64,000 nt of DNA from Planctobacterium marinum (GCF_020687805.1 NZ_JAJEWQ010000002.1:819590-883589), one strand, 5' to 3'; numbered from the stretch's first letter, positions 45,005 to 55,823 are shown. Made by a program: numbers and translations. The notes: generated from the sequence alone by a model not told the origin.

Positions 45005-45238
45005 ATGGCCGGGGATATGTTGTTTTATATTCTGCCCAGACTGAGTCGGGTTCCCTACAAGCCCGAGCCCAGAAACGTTAAGCCTGTTGACAAGGAAGCT
45101 CGCTTTCGGCCTTTAAATGACGAAGAGAAACAATTATCGGCCAAAGTTAATCACAAACAAAAAATCGTTGAGGAAGATGATTCTCCAGGATTATACAAGG
45201 ACAAAGATGGTCAGAAGCACTTTGATGACTATGTGTAA
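45005..45238 (+). CDS. small hypothetical protein
   Basis: A 77-residue charged protein (MAGDMLFYILPRLSRVPYKP at the start, GLYKDKDGQKHFDDYV at the end). No domain recognised. AAAGGAG lies upstream of the ATG. It is divergent from the his operon. Confidence 0.7.
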   Translation: MAGDMLFYILPRLSRVPYKPEPRNVKPVDKEARFRPLNDEEKQLSAKVNHKQKIVEEDDSPGLYKDKDGQKHFDDYV

Positions 45239-45302
45239 TGCAAATTCTCTGATATCGACAATACTTGGGTTATTAACGCGTTGTTTTTAACCAGGAATAT
45301 TC

Positions 45303-45803
45303 ATGCAATTACGGCCAGCCTCGATAGCAGACCTTGAGGTGTTACAATGGTGGCATCAACAGGCCCATGTGGTGGATGCGGGCTCAGACGCCCATTATAA
45401 CTGGCAAAAAGAATTGCAACGCAAACCACAGTGGCGCGAGCAACTCATGGCAGAAGAAGATGGTCAGCCTATTGGTTTTTTGCAAATTTACGATCCTTAT
45501 GACGATGAAGCACAACGCTGGGGTAATGTCTCTCGAAGGCTAAGGGCTATTGATATCTGGATTGGAGAAGCGGAGAATCTCAATAAAGGTTACGGTACTC
45601 AAATGATGCAACTGGCCATGGCGTTGTGTTTTGCTAATCCGGATGTGCATGCCTTGCTGGTGGATCCGATAGCCAACAATATCAAAGCTCAGCGATTTTA
45701 TGCCCGTCTGGGTTTTAAGTTTGTTGAAAGCAAAAAAATTCAGGGTGAGAGTTGCTACGTGTTAAAAATCCGCCGTGACCAATATGAAAAGGCGATTGCC
45801 TGA
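45303..45803 (+). CDS. GNAT acetyltransferase, AAC(6')-like
   Basis: A 166-residue GNAT protein resembling the aminoglycoside 6'-N-acetyltransferase branch: PIGFLQIYDPYD, AIDIWIGEAENLNKGYGTQMMQLA (acetyl-CoA loop GYGT), LVDPIANNIKAQRFYARLGFKF. The overall order matches AAC(6')-Ib-type and related chromosomal acetyltransferases, but such members also acetylate other amines, so resistance is not implied. No integron or mobile element surrounds it. Confidence 0.8.
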   Translation: MQLRPASIADLEVLQWWHQQAHVVDAGSDAHYNWQKELQRKPQWREQLMAEEDGQPIGFLQIYDPYDDEAQRWGNVSRRLRAIDIWIGEAENLNKGYGTQMMQLAMALCFANPDVHALLVDPIANNIKAQRFYARLGFKFVESKKIQGESCYVLKIRRDQYEKAIA

Positions 45804-45845
45804 TAATTCTGTTTAAACCTTATCTCGAAGATATTAAGGAAGATC

Positions 45846-46313
45846 ATGACCCCAGCAATTAACCTGGCTAAAAAGGCCAGAGTAGCGCACAAAATCCACG
45901 AATATCAACATGATACAGCAGCCGAATCCTGGGGGGGTGAAGCGGCTGAAAAATTAGGTGTAGCCGAAAATCGGGTGTTTAAAACCCTGGTGGTTAAACT
46001 GGACAATGGCCGTTTGGCCGTGGCGGTAATACCGGTATCCTCGATGCTGAGTATGAAACTTATGGCTAAAGCCTGTCAGGCTAAAAAGGCGGCAATGGCG
46101 GAGCAAGTCGAAGTGGAACGTGCAACCGGCTATGTCCTGGGAGGGGTCAGCCCGCTGGGACAAAAAAAGCGATTATTCACTGTTATCGACAGCGCCGCTG
46201 AATCACAGGAAAGCATCTATATCAGTGCCGGACGGCGCGGCCTTGAAATTGAATTATCCCCTGGCGACCTTGCTAAATTATTGAGTGCTCGCTTTTCAGA
46301 TTTACAACAATAA
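45846..46313 (+). CDS. ybaK: YbaK/EbsC, Cys-tRNA(Pro) deacylase
   Basis: A 155-residue trans-editing deacylase that hydrolyses misacylated Cys-tRNA(Pro). Landmarks: YQHDTAAESWGGEAAEKLG, VFKTLVVKLDNGRLAVAVIPV (with the catalytic Lys), GYVLGGVSPLGQKKRL and GRRGLEIELSPGDLAKLL. Length matches E. coli YbaK (159). AAGGAAG precedes the ATG. Confidence 0.94.
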   Translation: MTPAINLAKKARVAHKIHEYQHDTAAESWGGEAAEKLGVAENRVFKTLVVKLDNGRLAVAVIPVSSMLSMKLMAKACQAKKAAMAEQVEVERATGYVLGGVSPLGQKKRLFTVIDSAAESQESIYISAGRRGLEIELSPGDLAKLLSARFSDLQQ

Positions 46314-46420
46314 CGCCTGTCAGATGTCATTTGTCGGAAAAGTATGACGCTGACCGTTTGAGACTTTGATTTTATTGTTGGCTATGTCACAAATGACCGA
46401 AAAATAACTGGAGCAACAGA

Positions 46421-47389
46421 ATGTGTCGTTCAACTTTTCTGTTATTGGGACTCGTTGTGACTATGTGTAGTTTCGCCTCGTCTGATAAAAAAGTACTCTC
46501 CGATGGCGAACAGCAGTTTCAAACATTTTACTGGCCAGCCTCTCAACCATCGGAAAACACGGTGGTATTACTATCAGGCCCAAATGATCACTGGAATTCC
46601 GATGCCGCATGGTGGGTAACTGTAGCCCCGTTACTGCAAAAGCAATTTAACGTTCTGGCCATCGACAGACCGGCAATCGGTTTGGGCAGTGAATCGCCGG
46701 GCCTTGGTTATATCGCTTTTGCCAGCCAGGTTGATACCGCACTCAAAGAATATAGGGTTAAGCAGTTTTCGATATTGGCCTTTGCTTCATCCAATATGAC
46801 GGTTTTAAAACTGTTAGCTGATTACCCTAAGTGGTCTCCTGAGAAGGTGTTACTGGTGGACCCGGATGTATTAACCGAGTTTTCTGTGGCACGTTATCAG
46901 TCCGATGCCAGCCCTTTTGTTGAAAACCAGCAAAAGTACGCTGAATTTCTATCTGAGGGCAAATATATTGCGCGTGTACAGGAAAAGAATACCGTTGAAC
47001 TGGAACACATCAAGCAATTGGCTCCGAATCTGAGCGAAGCGCAACAAAGCTGGCTGCAGCAGATTATGGAGGCCCGTGAGCAGATCCCGAATCAGGTGAA
47101 CTTATTTCAGGAGATAGCGGTTTATGGCGAGGATCTGCAGACAGCAAGCCAGCTGACCTGGCCGGAAAAAACAGCAATTGTGATTGTTGATACTGATTTT
47201 GAACAGGGCTATATCAACCGCAGTGATGATGCTGAAGCCATTGAAGGTTTGCAACAATGGCGTAAAGATGCGCGGGCTCATTACAAAGCATTGACCAAAG
47301 CCAAACACAGACAGCTGCTGGTACTGGAAAGTCAGGAGCACCTGGTGATGATTGAACAACCTGAATTGTTTTTACAGTTGTTGCAATAA
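46421..47389 (+). CDS. exported alpha/beta-hydrolase-like protein
   Basis: A 322-residue protein with a signal peptide (MCRSTFLLLGLVVTMCSFAS). The fold pattern VVLLSGPNDHWN, FNVLAIDRPAIGLGSES and VLLVDPDVL suggests an alpha/beta hydrolase; a C-terminal His lies in ESQEHLVMIEQP. The nucleophile elbow reads ILAFASSNM instead of G-x-S-x-G, so activity is doubtful. Role unknown. Confidence 0.65.
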   Translation: MCRSTFLLLGLVVTMCSFASSDKKVLSDGEQQFQTFYWPASQPSENTVVLLSGPNDHWNSDAAWWVTVAPLLQKQFNVLAIDRPAIGLGSESPGLGYIAFASQVDTALKEYRVKQFSILAFASSNMTVLKLLADYPKWSPEKVLLVDPDVLTEFSVARYQSDASPFVENQQKYAEFLSEGKYIARVQEKNTVELEHIKQLAPNLSEAQQSWLQQIMEAREQIPNQVNLFQEIAVYGEDLQTASQLTWPEKTAIVIVDTDFEQGYINRSDDAEAIEGLQQWRKDARAHYKALTKAKHRQLLVLESQEHLVMIEQPELFLQLLQ

Positions 47390-47439
47390 TCCGGTTTCGA
47401 AAAAGCCAAAAATTGGTTTGACTGATGCAGCCTGGGCCT

Positions 47440-48078
47440 TCAGTCGCCACCTCCGCAGCCACTACTGCATCCGCTGCTGTCTCCTGAACAACTTCCTGCA
47501 CAACCACTACCGCAACTGATATGTGAGCCGCAATAAGGGTGACTGTCCGCTTTGCTACAATCAAGGGCATAGTTGAAGCCATCGGGTATATTCAGTTTAG
47601 CATCAAGGGCAAATAACAAGGGCAGTTTGTGTGGGGATTTGGGCTGGATGTTTTCTCTGAAACAGGCTATACGCCAGGCGGTTTTTATGCCTTTTTGTGC
47701 TTCTGTGGCAGATTTCATGGCCTCAGCGGGTGTGTGATGTAAAAAGCGGCCAAAACTGCGCGAGCAAAAATTCTGGTATAACCGGGTAAAGAGAATAAAT
47801 TCGTGCCAGGCTACATCAACCACCTGGGAGGGCATGGATACCCTCTTTCGACCGGCTATATTACAAATATGAAAATACTCGCGCAGACCATCCATCGCCA
47901 TATCAACCTCTGCTGAATCCAGGTGCGGGTATTTGTCATTCACTTTCTGTGCGATGCTGGTGGGAAATTCAAAATTATCGATTAAGTTTTCTCTTTTGAG
48001 CCGACGCGCCTTTTTGACTATGGCAATGACAGTCAGACAAACAATGACGATAAACGCCACAATGAGAAATTGCGCCAT
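47440..48078 (-). CDS. glycine-rich-domain membrane protein with Cys-rich tail
   Basis: A 212-residue protein with an N-terminal membrane helix (FLIVAFIVIVCLTVIAIV), a conserved central region (QVVDVAWHEFILFTRLYQNF, GRFLHHTPAEAM) typical of proteins annotated as glycine-rich domain-containing, and a C-terminal tail of about 30 residues rich in Cys, Ser and Gly (eight Cys, e.g. SCGSGCAGSCSG). Function unknown. The tail might bind metal or anchor the protein. Confidence 0.65.
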   Translation of the reverse strand: MAQFLIVAFIVIVCLTVIAIVKKARRLKRENLIDNFEFPTSIAQKVNDKYPHLDSAEVDMAMDGLREYFHICNIAGRKRVSMPSQVVDVAWHEFILFTRLYQNFCSRSFGRFLHHTPAEAMKSATEAQKGIKTAWRIACFRENIQPKSPHKLPLLFALDAKLNIPDGFNYALDCSKADSHPYCGSHISCGSGCAGSCSGDSSGCSSGCGGGD

Positions 48079-48084
48079 TGCTCT

Positions 48085-49811
48085 TTACCTTCTGTGTTCA
48101 GACATTGTCAGACTTGTCGTGAGCACCTGATACAGAAAGTCCATATTAAAGGGTTTGCCCACATGGTTCACGAAGCCTAATGCCTGATAACGCTGTATGT
48201 CATCTGCCATGACATTGGCTGTCAGAGCAACAACCGGGACTTTGGGGTTAATTTGCTGAATTTGCCTGAAAGCTTCAATTCCATCCATTTCGGGCATCTG
48301 AATATCCATGAGTACAATGTGAAACTGCTGGGCTTTGAAAGCCTCCACAGCCAGCCTGCCATTTTCAGCCAGGGTAAGGGCGGCGCCGGTCTTTTCCAGC
48401 ATAGATTCTATGATAGCCTGGTTAATTTCATTGTCTTCTGCTATCAGCACCTGAACGCCACTCAGATCAGGAATACTTGTCGGTGTTTCATCATTGCCAG
48501 CGGTTTGCAGGTCAGTTTGTGCTAATGGCAGGGTAACCTGTACCGATGTTCCCTTGCCTTCATCACTATCAAGACTGATCTCGCCATTCATTAAATGTAC
48601 CAGGCTGACGGTTATCGACATGCCTAATCCAGTACCGCCATATTTTCGGGTGGTAGAGGTATCGGCCTGAGTAAAACGCTCAAATATTTTACGTTGTGCA
48701 GCTTCGCTCATGCCAATGCCCGTGTCTGAAACCGTGAATCGGATAGCCATATTGCCTTGCTGCTGCACGGTTTTGAGTACAATACTGACACTGCCTTCAT
48801 GGGTAAACTTGACCGCATTTGATGCCAGGTTAAGCAATATTTGCCTGACCCGGACAGAATCACCTAACCAACCATCAGGGAAGCCGGGCGCTATTTCCGT
48901 TTTTAACTGAAGGCCCTTTTCGCTGGCGGGGGGGTTAAATCAGCACTCACCGAATCGACCACTTCCACCATTGAGAACGGTGCGCTTTCCAGCGAGAGTT
49001 TATTGGCTTCTATTTTTGAAAAATCCAATATGTCATTAATAATCGTTAACAGCGACTTGGTCGAATACAGGGCTTTGGACACCAGTGGTTGCAACGTTTT
49101 ATCTTGCAAGTCTCGCTGAATCAACTGCAGCGTCCCTAAAATTCCATTCATGGGGGTGCGAATTTCATGGCTCATGTTAGCCAGGAATTCACTTTTTGCT
49201 CTGGAACCTTCCTCAGCTTTAAGCCATGCGCTTTTCAGCTCTTGATTTTGCCGTTTTATTTCTTTCCTGGAGCGATTAATGATTTTTGTGGATTGACTAT
49301 TGAAATATCCGACATTACAGCAGTAGAGGTAAATACTCGTGGCGGCAATAACTTTTCCACTGAAAGGGGTGTACTCAATTAATTCAAACCCAAGCCACAA
49401 TCCACCTGACAGCATTCCCAGCAACATAACCAGGATAGCGATAGCGTAATTTTTTAATCCACCTGCGATAAGGCTATTTAACGAAGTTACAATTAATAAT
49501 GCGAATACTATCCACAATTGAAACCCTACTACTGCAGACCATAAACCATAAAAAAAGGCATCGCAGTGTTGATTAATTAGTTCTGATTGCCGGGTTTCGC
49601 CAGCGAGTTTACTGTGCAGACGTGCAACATGAGGCCAGACTAAACAGTTAGCTATTAACCCTATTACCACATTGAAAGATTCTACAGGGTAAAATACCGC
49701 CAGCATCATAATCCCCATGATTACATAACCAATTATTCGGGGGATATACGATATTTGTGGTAACTGGCTTTTGTTTAATGAGTCAGGTCTTGTTACATTG
49801 AAGTTAAACAT
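48085..49811 (-). pseudogene. hybrid sensor histidine kinase, split by a frameshift
   Basis: The two reading frames (49811-48903 and then to 48085) are one gene. First part: about five membrane helices, then HisKA with [12 protein letters not shown] and [14 protein letters not shown]. Second part: HATPase_c (LLNLASNAVKFTHEG, DTGIGMSE, GTGLGMS) and a receiver domain (VLIAEDNEINQ, LMDIQMPEMDG). The join is at a run of seven C on the coding strand (48928-48934); one more C would restore the frame as [19 protein letters not shown]. The cause may be a sequencing error, a true mutation or phase variation. Confidence 0.85.
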
Positions 49812-50107
49812 TGTTTATAGTTCAGACTCTCTTGCTAACGTTTCGCTGTATAGTTTGAGATATCGAAGCACTTAAAAACCGAGTAGTACACTGGGTTTAC
49901 TATTTATACTGGTAAATAGCAAATATTTTGTCTTTAAAAGAAAATCTTATCGCTATCTGATGGCAGGAAAATGGATTCAAAACTGAAGCGAGTCTTAACT
50001 TTCGCAAAATTGTCAAAAAATGGCTGTTGACATTTAGACGTCTAGATGGCAATCTCGTCCCAAGTTCAATAAATAAGCTTGCACAGGCACTCAATCGGAA
50101 GACTCAC
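49812..50107. other. region between the histidine kinase and thr leader
   Basis: About 296 bp with no supported gene. It holds the kinase promoter (minus) and the thr promoter region (plus) with the MetJ-like box. Confidence 0.5.
50027..50051 (+). promoter_or_regulatory. -35 element with MetJ-like box upstream of the thr operon
   Basis: TTGACA (50027-50032) is a perfect -35; the -10 17 bases on (CAATCT) is poor. AGACGTCT (50036-50043) is a perfect MetJ half-site, flanked in register by TGACATTT and AGATGGCA, each 5 of 8 to consensus. Tandem 8-mers are how MetJ binds. Confidence 0.45.
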
Positions 50108-50182
50108 ATGCACCTTATCACCAGCATTATGATGACGATTATTATGACCGGCACCATCTCCACGGAGAGGGTCACTGGCTAG
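50108..50182 (+). CDS. thrL: ThrL, thr operon leader peptide
   Basis: A 24-residue ORF beginning MHLITSIMMTIIMTGTIST and ending TG before TAG. It has six Thr and five Ile codons, the composition of the E. coli thr leader, which senses threonine and isoleucine. An attenuator terminator follows 20 bases after the stop. Confidence 0.9.
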   Translation: MHLITSIMMTIIMTGTISTERVTG

Positions 50183-50201
50183 TGCAAGCATAAGAATAGC
50201 A

Positions 50202-50238
50202 AAAGCCCGTGACCTACCAGGAAACGGGCTTTTTTTTT
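50202..50238 (+). terminator. thr attenuator terminator
   Basis: AGCCCGT and ACGGGCT close a stem followed by eight or more Ts. GGTCAC (50170-50175, late in thrL) can pair with GTGACC (50209-50214), overlapping the 5' arm and giving an antiterminator. Confidence 0.9.
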
Positions 50239-50310
50239 AGGTTTTCAAAATTAGAGACTCTGTCGGAGTCAAAAGTTAAATCGGTAAAAAAGCGGTAAGC
50301 GGAGTGTAAA

Positions 50311-52773
50311 ATGAAAGTATTGAAGTTTGGTGGGTCCTCGCTGGCGGATGCGGTCAGATATCTGAGTGTCAGGGATATCAGTCTGCAGGCACATGAAGAA
50401 TCAGGTGCGGGGGTGGTATTGTCAGCTCCGAAAGGCGTCACTAATACACTGGAGACGCTGTGTCACAAAGCGGAGCAGGGTGAGAATTACGAGGTGGAAT
50501 TTGCCGCTTTAAAACAAACCCTCACCAGTATCGCCTCCGACTTAAATGACTCTCTCGACAACTTCAATTATCAAGCACTTAACACCCTGATTACCGAAAA
50601 ACTCAATGGTCTGGTAAAGCATCTACAAGGCATTGCTTTACTCAATGCCAGTCCGGCCGCCATCACCGCACAAATTTTGAGTCTGGGTGAATATGTCAGT
50701 GTCAACATATTCAGCCAAATCCTGACCGCTTCAGGGGTAAAAAACCATATTATTGACCCGGTAGAGTATGTTGTTGCAGAAGGCGATTACCTGGACTCTA
50801 TCGCTGACCTTAGCGCCAGCCGCGCCCGTTTTGCCGAGCTCAATACCGATAAAGATTGTTTGTTGATCATGCCTGGCTTTGTGGCGGCAAATGATGCCGG
50901 AGAAAAAGTCACTTTGGGGCGCAATGGCTCTGACTATTCTGCTGCCATTTTAGCTGCCTGTATTGACGCTGAGTGTTGCGAAATCTGGACCGATGTTGAT
51001 GGTGTGTATAACGCAGACCCGCGTCAGGTAGAAGGTGCAGTACTACTTGATAAGCTGACCTATCAGGAAGCGATGGAGTTATCTTACTTTGGTGCCAAGG
51101 TATTACACCCTAAAACCATTGGTCCTATCGCTCAATACTCCATTCCGTGTCTTATCCGCAATACCCTGAATCCTGCGGCACCAGGCACTTTGATCAGCCA
51201 TGAAGCCAGTGAGAAATGGGTCCAGGTTAAGGGTATTTCCCTACTGGAAAACATGTCTATGTTCAACATATCCGGGCCAGGTATGAAAGGCATGGTGGGC
51301 ATGGCTGCACGGGTTTTTGAAGTGATCTCCAACGCCAATATTTCTATCAGCCTGATCACGCAGTCTTCTTCTGAGTACTCCATCAGTTTTTGTATTCAGG
51401 GTAAAGATCAGGAGCGCGCCAGAAATGTACTGGAAGATGCCTTTGCTCTGGAAATTGACAACCATCTGTTAGAGCCAATTCAAACCAAGGAAAACCTGGC
51501 GATTGTGACATTGGTTGGCGATGGTATGCGTCACACTAAAGGTTTGGCTGCCCGCTTCTTTAGCGCACTGGCGCAGGCCAGGGTGAATAATGTGGCCATT
51601 GCCCAGGGTTCATCAGAGCGTTCTATCTCAACGGTTATCGAAGCCAGAAAAGCGAAAAAGGCAGTGAAGGTGATCCATCAGAATTTTTTCTCTAACCTCC
51701 ACACCATTGATGCTTTTTTGGTGGGGTGTGGCACCGTGGGCGCGGAACTACTTAACCAAATTAGCAAACAACAAGCCGCGCTGTTAAAGCGCGATATCAG
51801 TCTGCGGGTTTATGGTATCGCTAACAGTCGTAATTTGCTGTTAAGAGAGGGCGGTATTGATCTGGCAAATGGCTGGCGTGAAGCACTGGAAGCCAGTGAA
51901 GAAAATCTGGATGTCAGAACCTTGCAGCGATTTGCACATGACAATAGTCTGGTAAACCCGGTGATCATCGACTGCACCACCAGTGATGATATTGCTGAGC
52001 AGTACATCGATTTTATGGAAGCCGGTTTTCACGTAGTGACACCTAACAAAAAGGCCAATACATCAGACCTGGCTTTTTACAAAAAGCTAAGAGAGGTGGC
52101 ACGTCAGAACAATCGCCAGTTTCTCTATGAAACCACGGTAGGCGCAGGCTTACCGGTGATTGATAATCTGCAGAACCTGATCTATGCCGGGGACGAATTA
52201 TTGCAATTTGAAGGAATCCTGTCTGGTTCGTTGTCTTTTATCTTTGGCAAACTGGATGAAGGACTAAGCATTTCTGAAGCCACCAAAATTGCCATGCAAA
52301 ACGGGTTTACCGAGCCCGACCCCAGAGACGATTTAAGCGGTATGGATGTGGCCCGTAAACTGCTGATCATGGCGCGTGAGTCAGGTCTTAAGTTGGAACT
52401 GTCAGATATCAGCATTGAATCTGTAATACCGGAGTCTTTTGACGCTTCGGGTTCGGTGGACGAGTTTGTCGCCAGACTACCGGAGCTGGACAATCATTTT
52501 GCGTCGCTAATCGACAAAGCTGCCTCAGAAGGCAAGGTGCTGCGTTATGTGGGGACTATCAAAGAAGGGCACTGTGCGGTGAAAGTGCTGGCAGTCGATG
52601 CAGTTCATCCACTTTACACTATTAAAGACGGTGAAAACGCGCTGGCCATTCACAGTCAATATTATCAGCCAATTCCCTTCGTGATCCGAGGTTATGGCGC
52701 TGGAGCAGAAGTAACCGCAGCCGGCGTATTTGCCGATGTGTTGCGCACCATGCCCTGGGCGGGAACTCATTAA
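50311..52773 (+). CDS. thrA: ThrA, aspartokinase I / homoserine dehydrogenase I
   Basis: An 820-residue bifunctional enzyme, the same length as E. coli ThrA. Aspartokinase: [27 protein letters not shown] and [12 protein letters not shown]. Two ACT domains (about 310-460, with [14 protein letters not shown] and [12 protein letters not shown]). Homoserine dehydrogenase: [40 protein letters not shown] and [13 protein letters not shown]. It begins the threonine pathway and again produces homoserine later. GGAG lies upstream of the ATG. Confidence 0.97.
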   Translation: MKVLKFGGSSLADAVRYLSVRDISLQAHEESGAGVVLSAPKGVTNTLETLCHKAEQGENYEVEFAALKQTLTSIASDLNDSLDNFNYQALNTLITEKLNGLVKHLQGIALLNASPAAITAQILSLGEYVSVNIFSQILTASGVKNHIIDPVEYVVAEGDYLDSIADLSASRARFAELNTDKDCLLIMPGFVAANDAGEKVTLGRNGSDYSAAILAACIDAECCEIWTDVDGVYNADPRQVEGAVLLDKLTYQEAMELSYFGAKVLHPKTIGPIAQYSIPCLIRNTLNPAAPGTLISHEASEKWVQVKGISLLENMSMFNISGPGMKGMVGMAARVFEVISNANISISLITQSSSEYSISFCIQGKDQERARNVLEDAFALEIDNHLLEPIQTKENLAIVTLVGDGMRHTKGLAARFFSALAQARVNNVAIAQGSSERSISTVIEARKAKKAVKVIHQNFFSNLHTIDAFLVGCGTVGAELLNQISKQQAALLKRDISLRVYGIANSRNLLLREGGIDLANGWREALEASEENLDVRTLQRFAHDNSLVNPVIIDCTTSDDIAEQYIDFMEAGFHVVTPNKKANTSDLAFYKKLREVARQNNRQFLYETTVGAGLPVIDNLQNLIYAGDELLQFEGILSGSLSFIFGKLDEGLSISEATKIAMQNGFTEPDPRDDLSGMDVARKLLIMARESGLKLELSDISIESVIPESFDASGSVDEFVARLPELDNHFASLIDKAASEGKVLRYVGTIKEGHCAVKVLAVDAVHPLYTIKDGENALAIHSQYYQPIPFVIRGYGAGAEVTAAGVFADVLRTMPWAGTH

Positions 52774-52901
52774 GTGTGCGTTGTAGTACATTAATTCCCG
52801 CGTTAAATTAAAACTAAATATTAGGCATAAGGCGACACTGTACAATCCGATTGGGTGTGGTAGCCTTATGACCCTTTTATCAAATTGATAGGAAAATCTC
52901 G

Positions 52902-53852
52902 ATGAAGCACATCGCCTACGCGCCTGCTTCGATAGGAAATGTCTGCCTGGGTTTTGATATCCTTGGCGCTGCAATTGCCCCTATAGATGGCTCACCGTTG
53001 GGTGACACGGTAACACTCGAACACGCTGAGCAGTTCAGCTTATCTGTTGTTGGTCGGTTTGCTCATAAATTGCCAACCGATACCTCCACGAATATTGTGA
53101 CTCACTGTTACAATGCCTTTCACGAAAAGCTAAAAGCGCGCAACATCGAAGCGCCAGCCTGTAAAATGACCCTCGACAAGCACTTGCCCATTGGCAGTGG
53201 TTTAGGCTCCAGTGCCAGCTCCATCGTAGCGGCCCTGGATGGTCTGAACAGCTTTTACGACACACCATTCAGTGAAGATGAGATGCTGTTGTTAATGGGG
53301 GAGCTGGAAGGACAGATCAGTGGCAGTATCCATTACGACAATGTTGCCCCCTGCTATCTGGGTGGCATGACATTAATGGTGGAAAATGGCGAACAAATTA
53401 CCACGCAGCTACCAGTGATAGACAGCTGGTACTGGGTAAGTTGTTATTCCGGTATTTCGGTGTCCACTTCTGCCGCTCGCGAGATTTTACCGAAAGAAGT
53501 CAGTGTTAAAACCGCATTGCAATTTGGCAAGCAACTGGCGGTGTTTGTTGATGCCCTGCATCAAAACAATGGCAAGCTGGCAGCCAGCATGATGCAGGAT
53601 GTGATTGCTGAACCATACCGTAAGAGTTTGTTACCTAAATTTGATGAATCCAGAAAATTTGCGTTAGATAATGGTGCGTTGGCCTTTAGTATTTCCGGGT
53701 CAGGTCCCACTGTCTTTGCCGTATGTGAGAGCCTCGACGAGGCCAATAAAATAAGTGACTGGCTAACCGAAAATTATATCCAGAACGAAGATGGTTTTAG
53801 TCATGTCTGTAAATTGGACCTGAAAGGTTCAACAGTTGTGAAGGAATCTTAA
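52902..53852 (+). CDS. thrB: ThrB, homoserine kinase
   Basis: A 316-residue GHMP kinase: APASIGNVCLGFDILGAA, ATP loop LPIGSGLGSSASSIVAA, and the third motif ISGSGPTVFAV. It phosphorylates homoserine. It lies 128 bp after thrA, and thrC follows with no gap. Confidence 0.96.
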   Translation: MKHIAYAPASIGNVCLGFDILGAAIAPIDGSPLGDTVTLEHAEQFSLSVVGRFAHKLPTDTSTNIVTHCYNAFHEKLKARNIEAPACKMTLDKHLPIGSGLGSSASSIVAALDGLNSFYDTPFSEDEMLLLMGELEGQISGSIHYDNVAPCYLGGMTLMVENGEQITTQLPVIDSWYWVSCYSGISVSTSAAREILPKEVSVKTALQFGKQLAVFVDALHQNNGKLAASMMQDVIAEPYRKSLLPKFDESRKFALDNGALAFSISGSGPTVFAVCESLDEANKISDWLTENYIQNEDGFSHVCKLDLKGSTVVKES

Positions 53853-55142
53853 GTGCAATTATTCAATCTGAAAGACAATAGCGATACCGTTAATTTCTGT
53901 GAGGCCGTGCAAAAAGGCCTGGGTAAGAACCAGGGCCTGTATTTTCCAAAAGATATCGCGCCATTAGCTGATGTCGAAGCCTTGCTACAGCAACCCTTTA
54001 CCCAGCGCAGTGCAGCCATTCTGTCGCATCTGATTGGTGATGATATCCCCGCTCATGTATTAGCTGAATTAGTGGAAAATGCGTTTTGTTTCCCGGCGCC
54101 ACTGGCACACGTAAAAGATGATATCTATTGTCTTGAGTTGTTCCACGGTCCGACCCTGGCATTTAAAGACTTTGGTGGCCGCTTTATGGCGCAGTGTTTG
54201 TCACACCTCACCAAAGAAAAAGCCAACCCCATTACTATTCTGACCGCAACCTCAGGAGATACCGGCGCGGCAGTGGCACATGCGTTTCATGGTATCGACA
54301 ATATTCAGGTGGTTATCCTGTATCCCAAGGGGAAAATCTCCACCTTGCAGGAAAAACTGTTTACTACCCTGGGCGGCAACATCCACACTGTCGCGGTAGA
54401 AAGTGACTTTGACGCCTGTCAGCAGCTGGTTAAGGCGGCCTTTGACGACCCGGAAGTGCGCGATGGTTTGCACCTTAATTCTGCAAACTCTATTAATATC
54501 AGCCGCTTACTGGCTCAGGTTTGTTACTACTTTGAAGCCTTTTCGCAGGTGCCAGAAGATAAACGCAGTGACGTGGTATTTTCTGTGCCCAGCGGTAATT
54601 TCGGAAATTTAACCGCAGGCATGATTGCCAAAGCGCTGGGACTGCCGATTAAGCGCTTTATTGCTTCTACCAATAAAAACGATACCGTACCACGTTACTG
54701 GGCTTCCGGTGAGTGGGTACCTAAACCAACAGTGGCCACTATGTCTAACGCTATGGATGTAAGCCAGCCCAATAACTGGCCGCGTATTGAAGCCCTGTTT
54801 GAATACGGTTACCTGGACAAAGAGATTTTATCTGCTGAAGCTATCGACGAAGAATACACTCAGGTGGCGATGCGCCAGCTGATGAAAGACGGCTATGTCA
54901 GCGAGCCTCACGCCGCTATCGCCTACAAGAGCCTGAAGCGTCAGCTGCTGGAAGGGGAAACCGGTATTTTCCTGGGCACTGCACATCCGGCTAAGTTTAA
55001 AGAAACGGTGGAAAATGTACTGGGACAACCCATCAGCTTGCCGCAACCTTTGGCTGAATGTGCCGGCAAAGAGATTCTTTCCGCCAATAAGGATGCCGCC
55101 TACGAGACGCTGAAAGCCCATCTGTTTGAAATTCTTAAGTAG
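53853..55142 (+). CDS. thrC: ThrC, threonine synthase
   Basis: A 429-residue PLP enzyme converting O-phosphohomoserine to threonine. Landmarks: [20 protein letters not shown] (PLP Lys), [29 protein letters not shown], and LGTAHPAKF near the end. The start is GTG directly after the thrB stop. Confidence 0.97.
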   Translation: MQLFNLKDNSDTVNFCEAVQKGLGKNQGLYFPKDIAPLADVEALLQQPFTQRSAAILSHLIGDDIPAHVLAELVENAFCFPAPLAHVKDDIYCLELFHGPTLAFKDFGGRFMAQCLSHLTKEKANPITILTATSGDTGAAVAHAFHGIDNIQVVILYPKGKISTLQEKLFTTLGGNIHTVAVESDFDACQQLVKAAFDDPEVRDGLHLNSANSINISRLLAQVCYYFEAFSQVPEDKRSDVVFSVPSGNFGNLTAGMIAKALGLPIKRFIASTNKNDTVPRYWASGEWVPKPTVATMSNAMDVSQPNNWPRIEALFEYGYLDKEILSAEAIDEEYTQVAMRQLMKDGYVSEPHAAIAYKSLKRQLLEGETGIFLGTAHPAKFKETVENVLGQPISLPQPLAECAGKEILSANKDAAYETLKAHLFEILK

Positions 55143-55144
55143 CT

Positions 55145-55804
55145 ATGACCCGTTGGAAGGATGTTTTAGGCGCCGAAAAACAGGCGCCTTATTTTCAACA
55201 AATTCTACAATTTGTTGAACAGGAAAGGCAGGCCGGCAAGAGCATATTCCCACCTCAGGCCGAGGTGTTTAACGCGTTCAAAGCCACTGAGTTTGACAAT
55301 GTTAAAGTGGTTATTCTGGGGCAGGATCCTTATCACGGACCCGGTCAGGCCCATGGACTGTGCTTCTCGGTAAAGCAGGGTGTGAAAACACCGCCTTCGT
55401 TGCTCAACATGTATAAGGAATTGAAGCAATCGATTCCCGGTTTTGAGATCCCCTCACATGGCAATTTGCAACCATGGGCAGAGCAGGGGGTATTGTTGCT
55501 CAATACTGTGCTCACTGTTGAACAGGGCAAAGCCCATTCCCACAGCAAGATTGGCTGGGAGCAATTTACGGATAACGTTATCGAAGCGCTAAATCAACAT
55601 GGGCAAGGTCTGATCTTTATGCTTTGGGGTAGTCATGCTCACAAAAAAGGCGCTCATATTGATAACCAAAAGCATCATGTGCTAAAGACGACACACCCGT
55701 CACCGCTATCTGCTCACCGCGGCTTTTTAGGTTGTGGTCACTTTATCCAATGCAACCAACTTCTTGAGCAACAGGGACTAAGCCCCATTAACTGGCAGGT
55801 CTGA
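55145..55804 (+). CDS. ung: uracil-DNA glycosylase
   Basis: A 219-residue family 1 UDG: the water-activating loop [31 protein letters not shown], and the minor-groove loop [11 protein letters not shown]. It removes uracil from DNA. It starts 2 bp after thrC, so it is probably transcribed with the thr operon. Confidence 0.97.
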   Translation: MTRWKDVLGAEKQAPYFQQILQFVEQERQAGKSIFPPQAEVFNAFKATEFDNVKVVILGQDPYHGPGQAHGLCFSVKQGVKTPPSLLNMYKELKQSIPGFEIPSHGNLQPWAEQGVLLLNTVLTVEQGKAHSHSKIGWEQFTDNVIEALNQHGQGLIFMLWGSHAHKKGAHIDNQKHHVLKTTHPSPLSAHRGFLGCGHFIQCNQLLEQQGLSPINWQV

Positions 55805-55823
55805 TATATCAGAAAGCCGAACA

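Noticed and set aside
48085-48837. Separate histidine kinase gene starting with MLNLASNAVKF
   Set aside because: This start is in the middle of the ATPase N box; the frame joins the upstream kinase part if one C is added.
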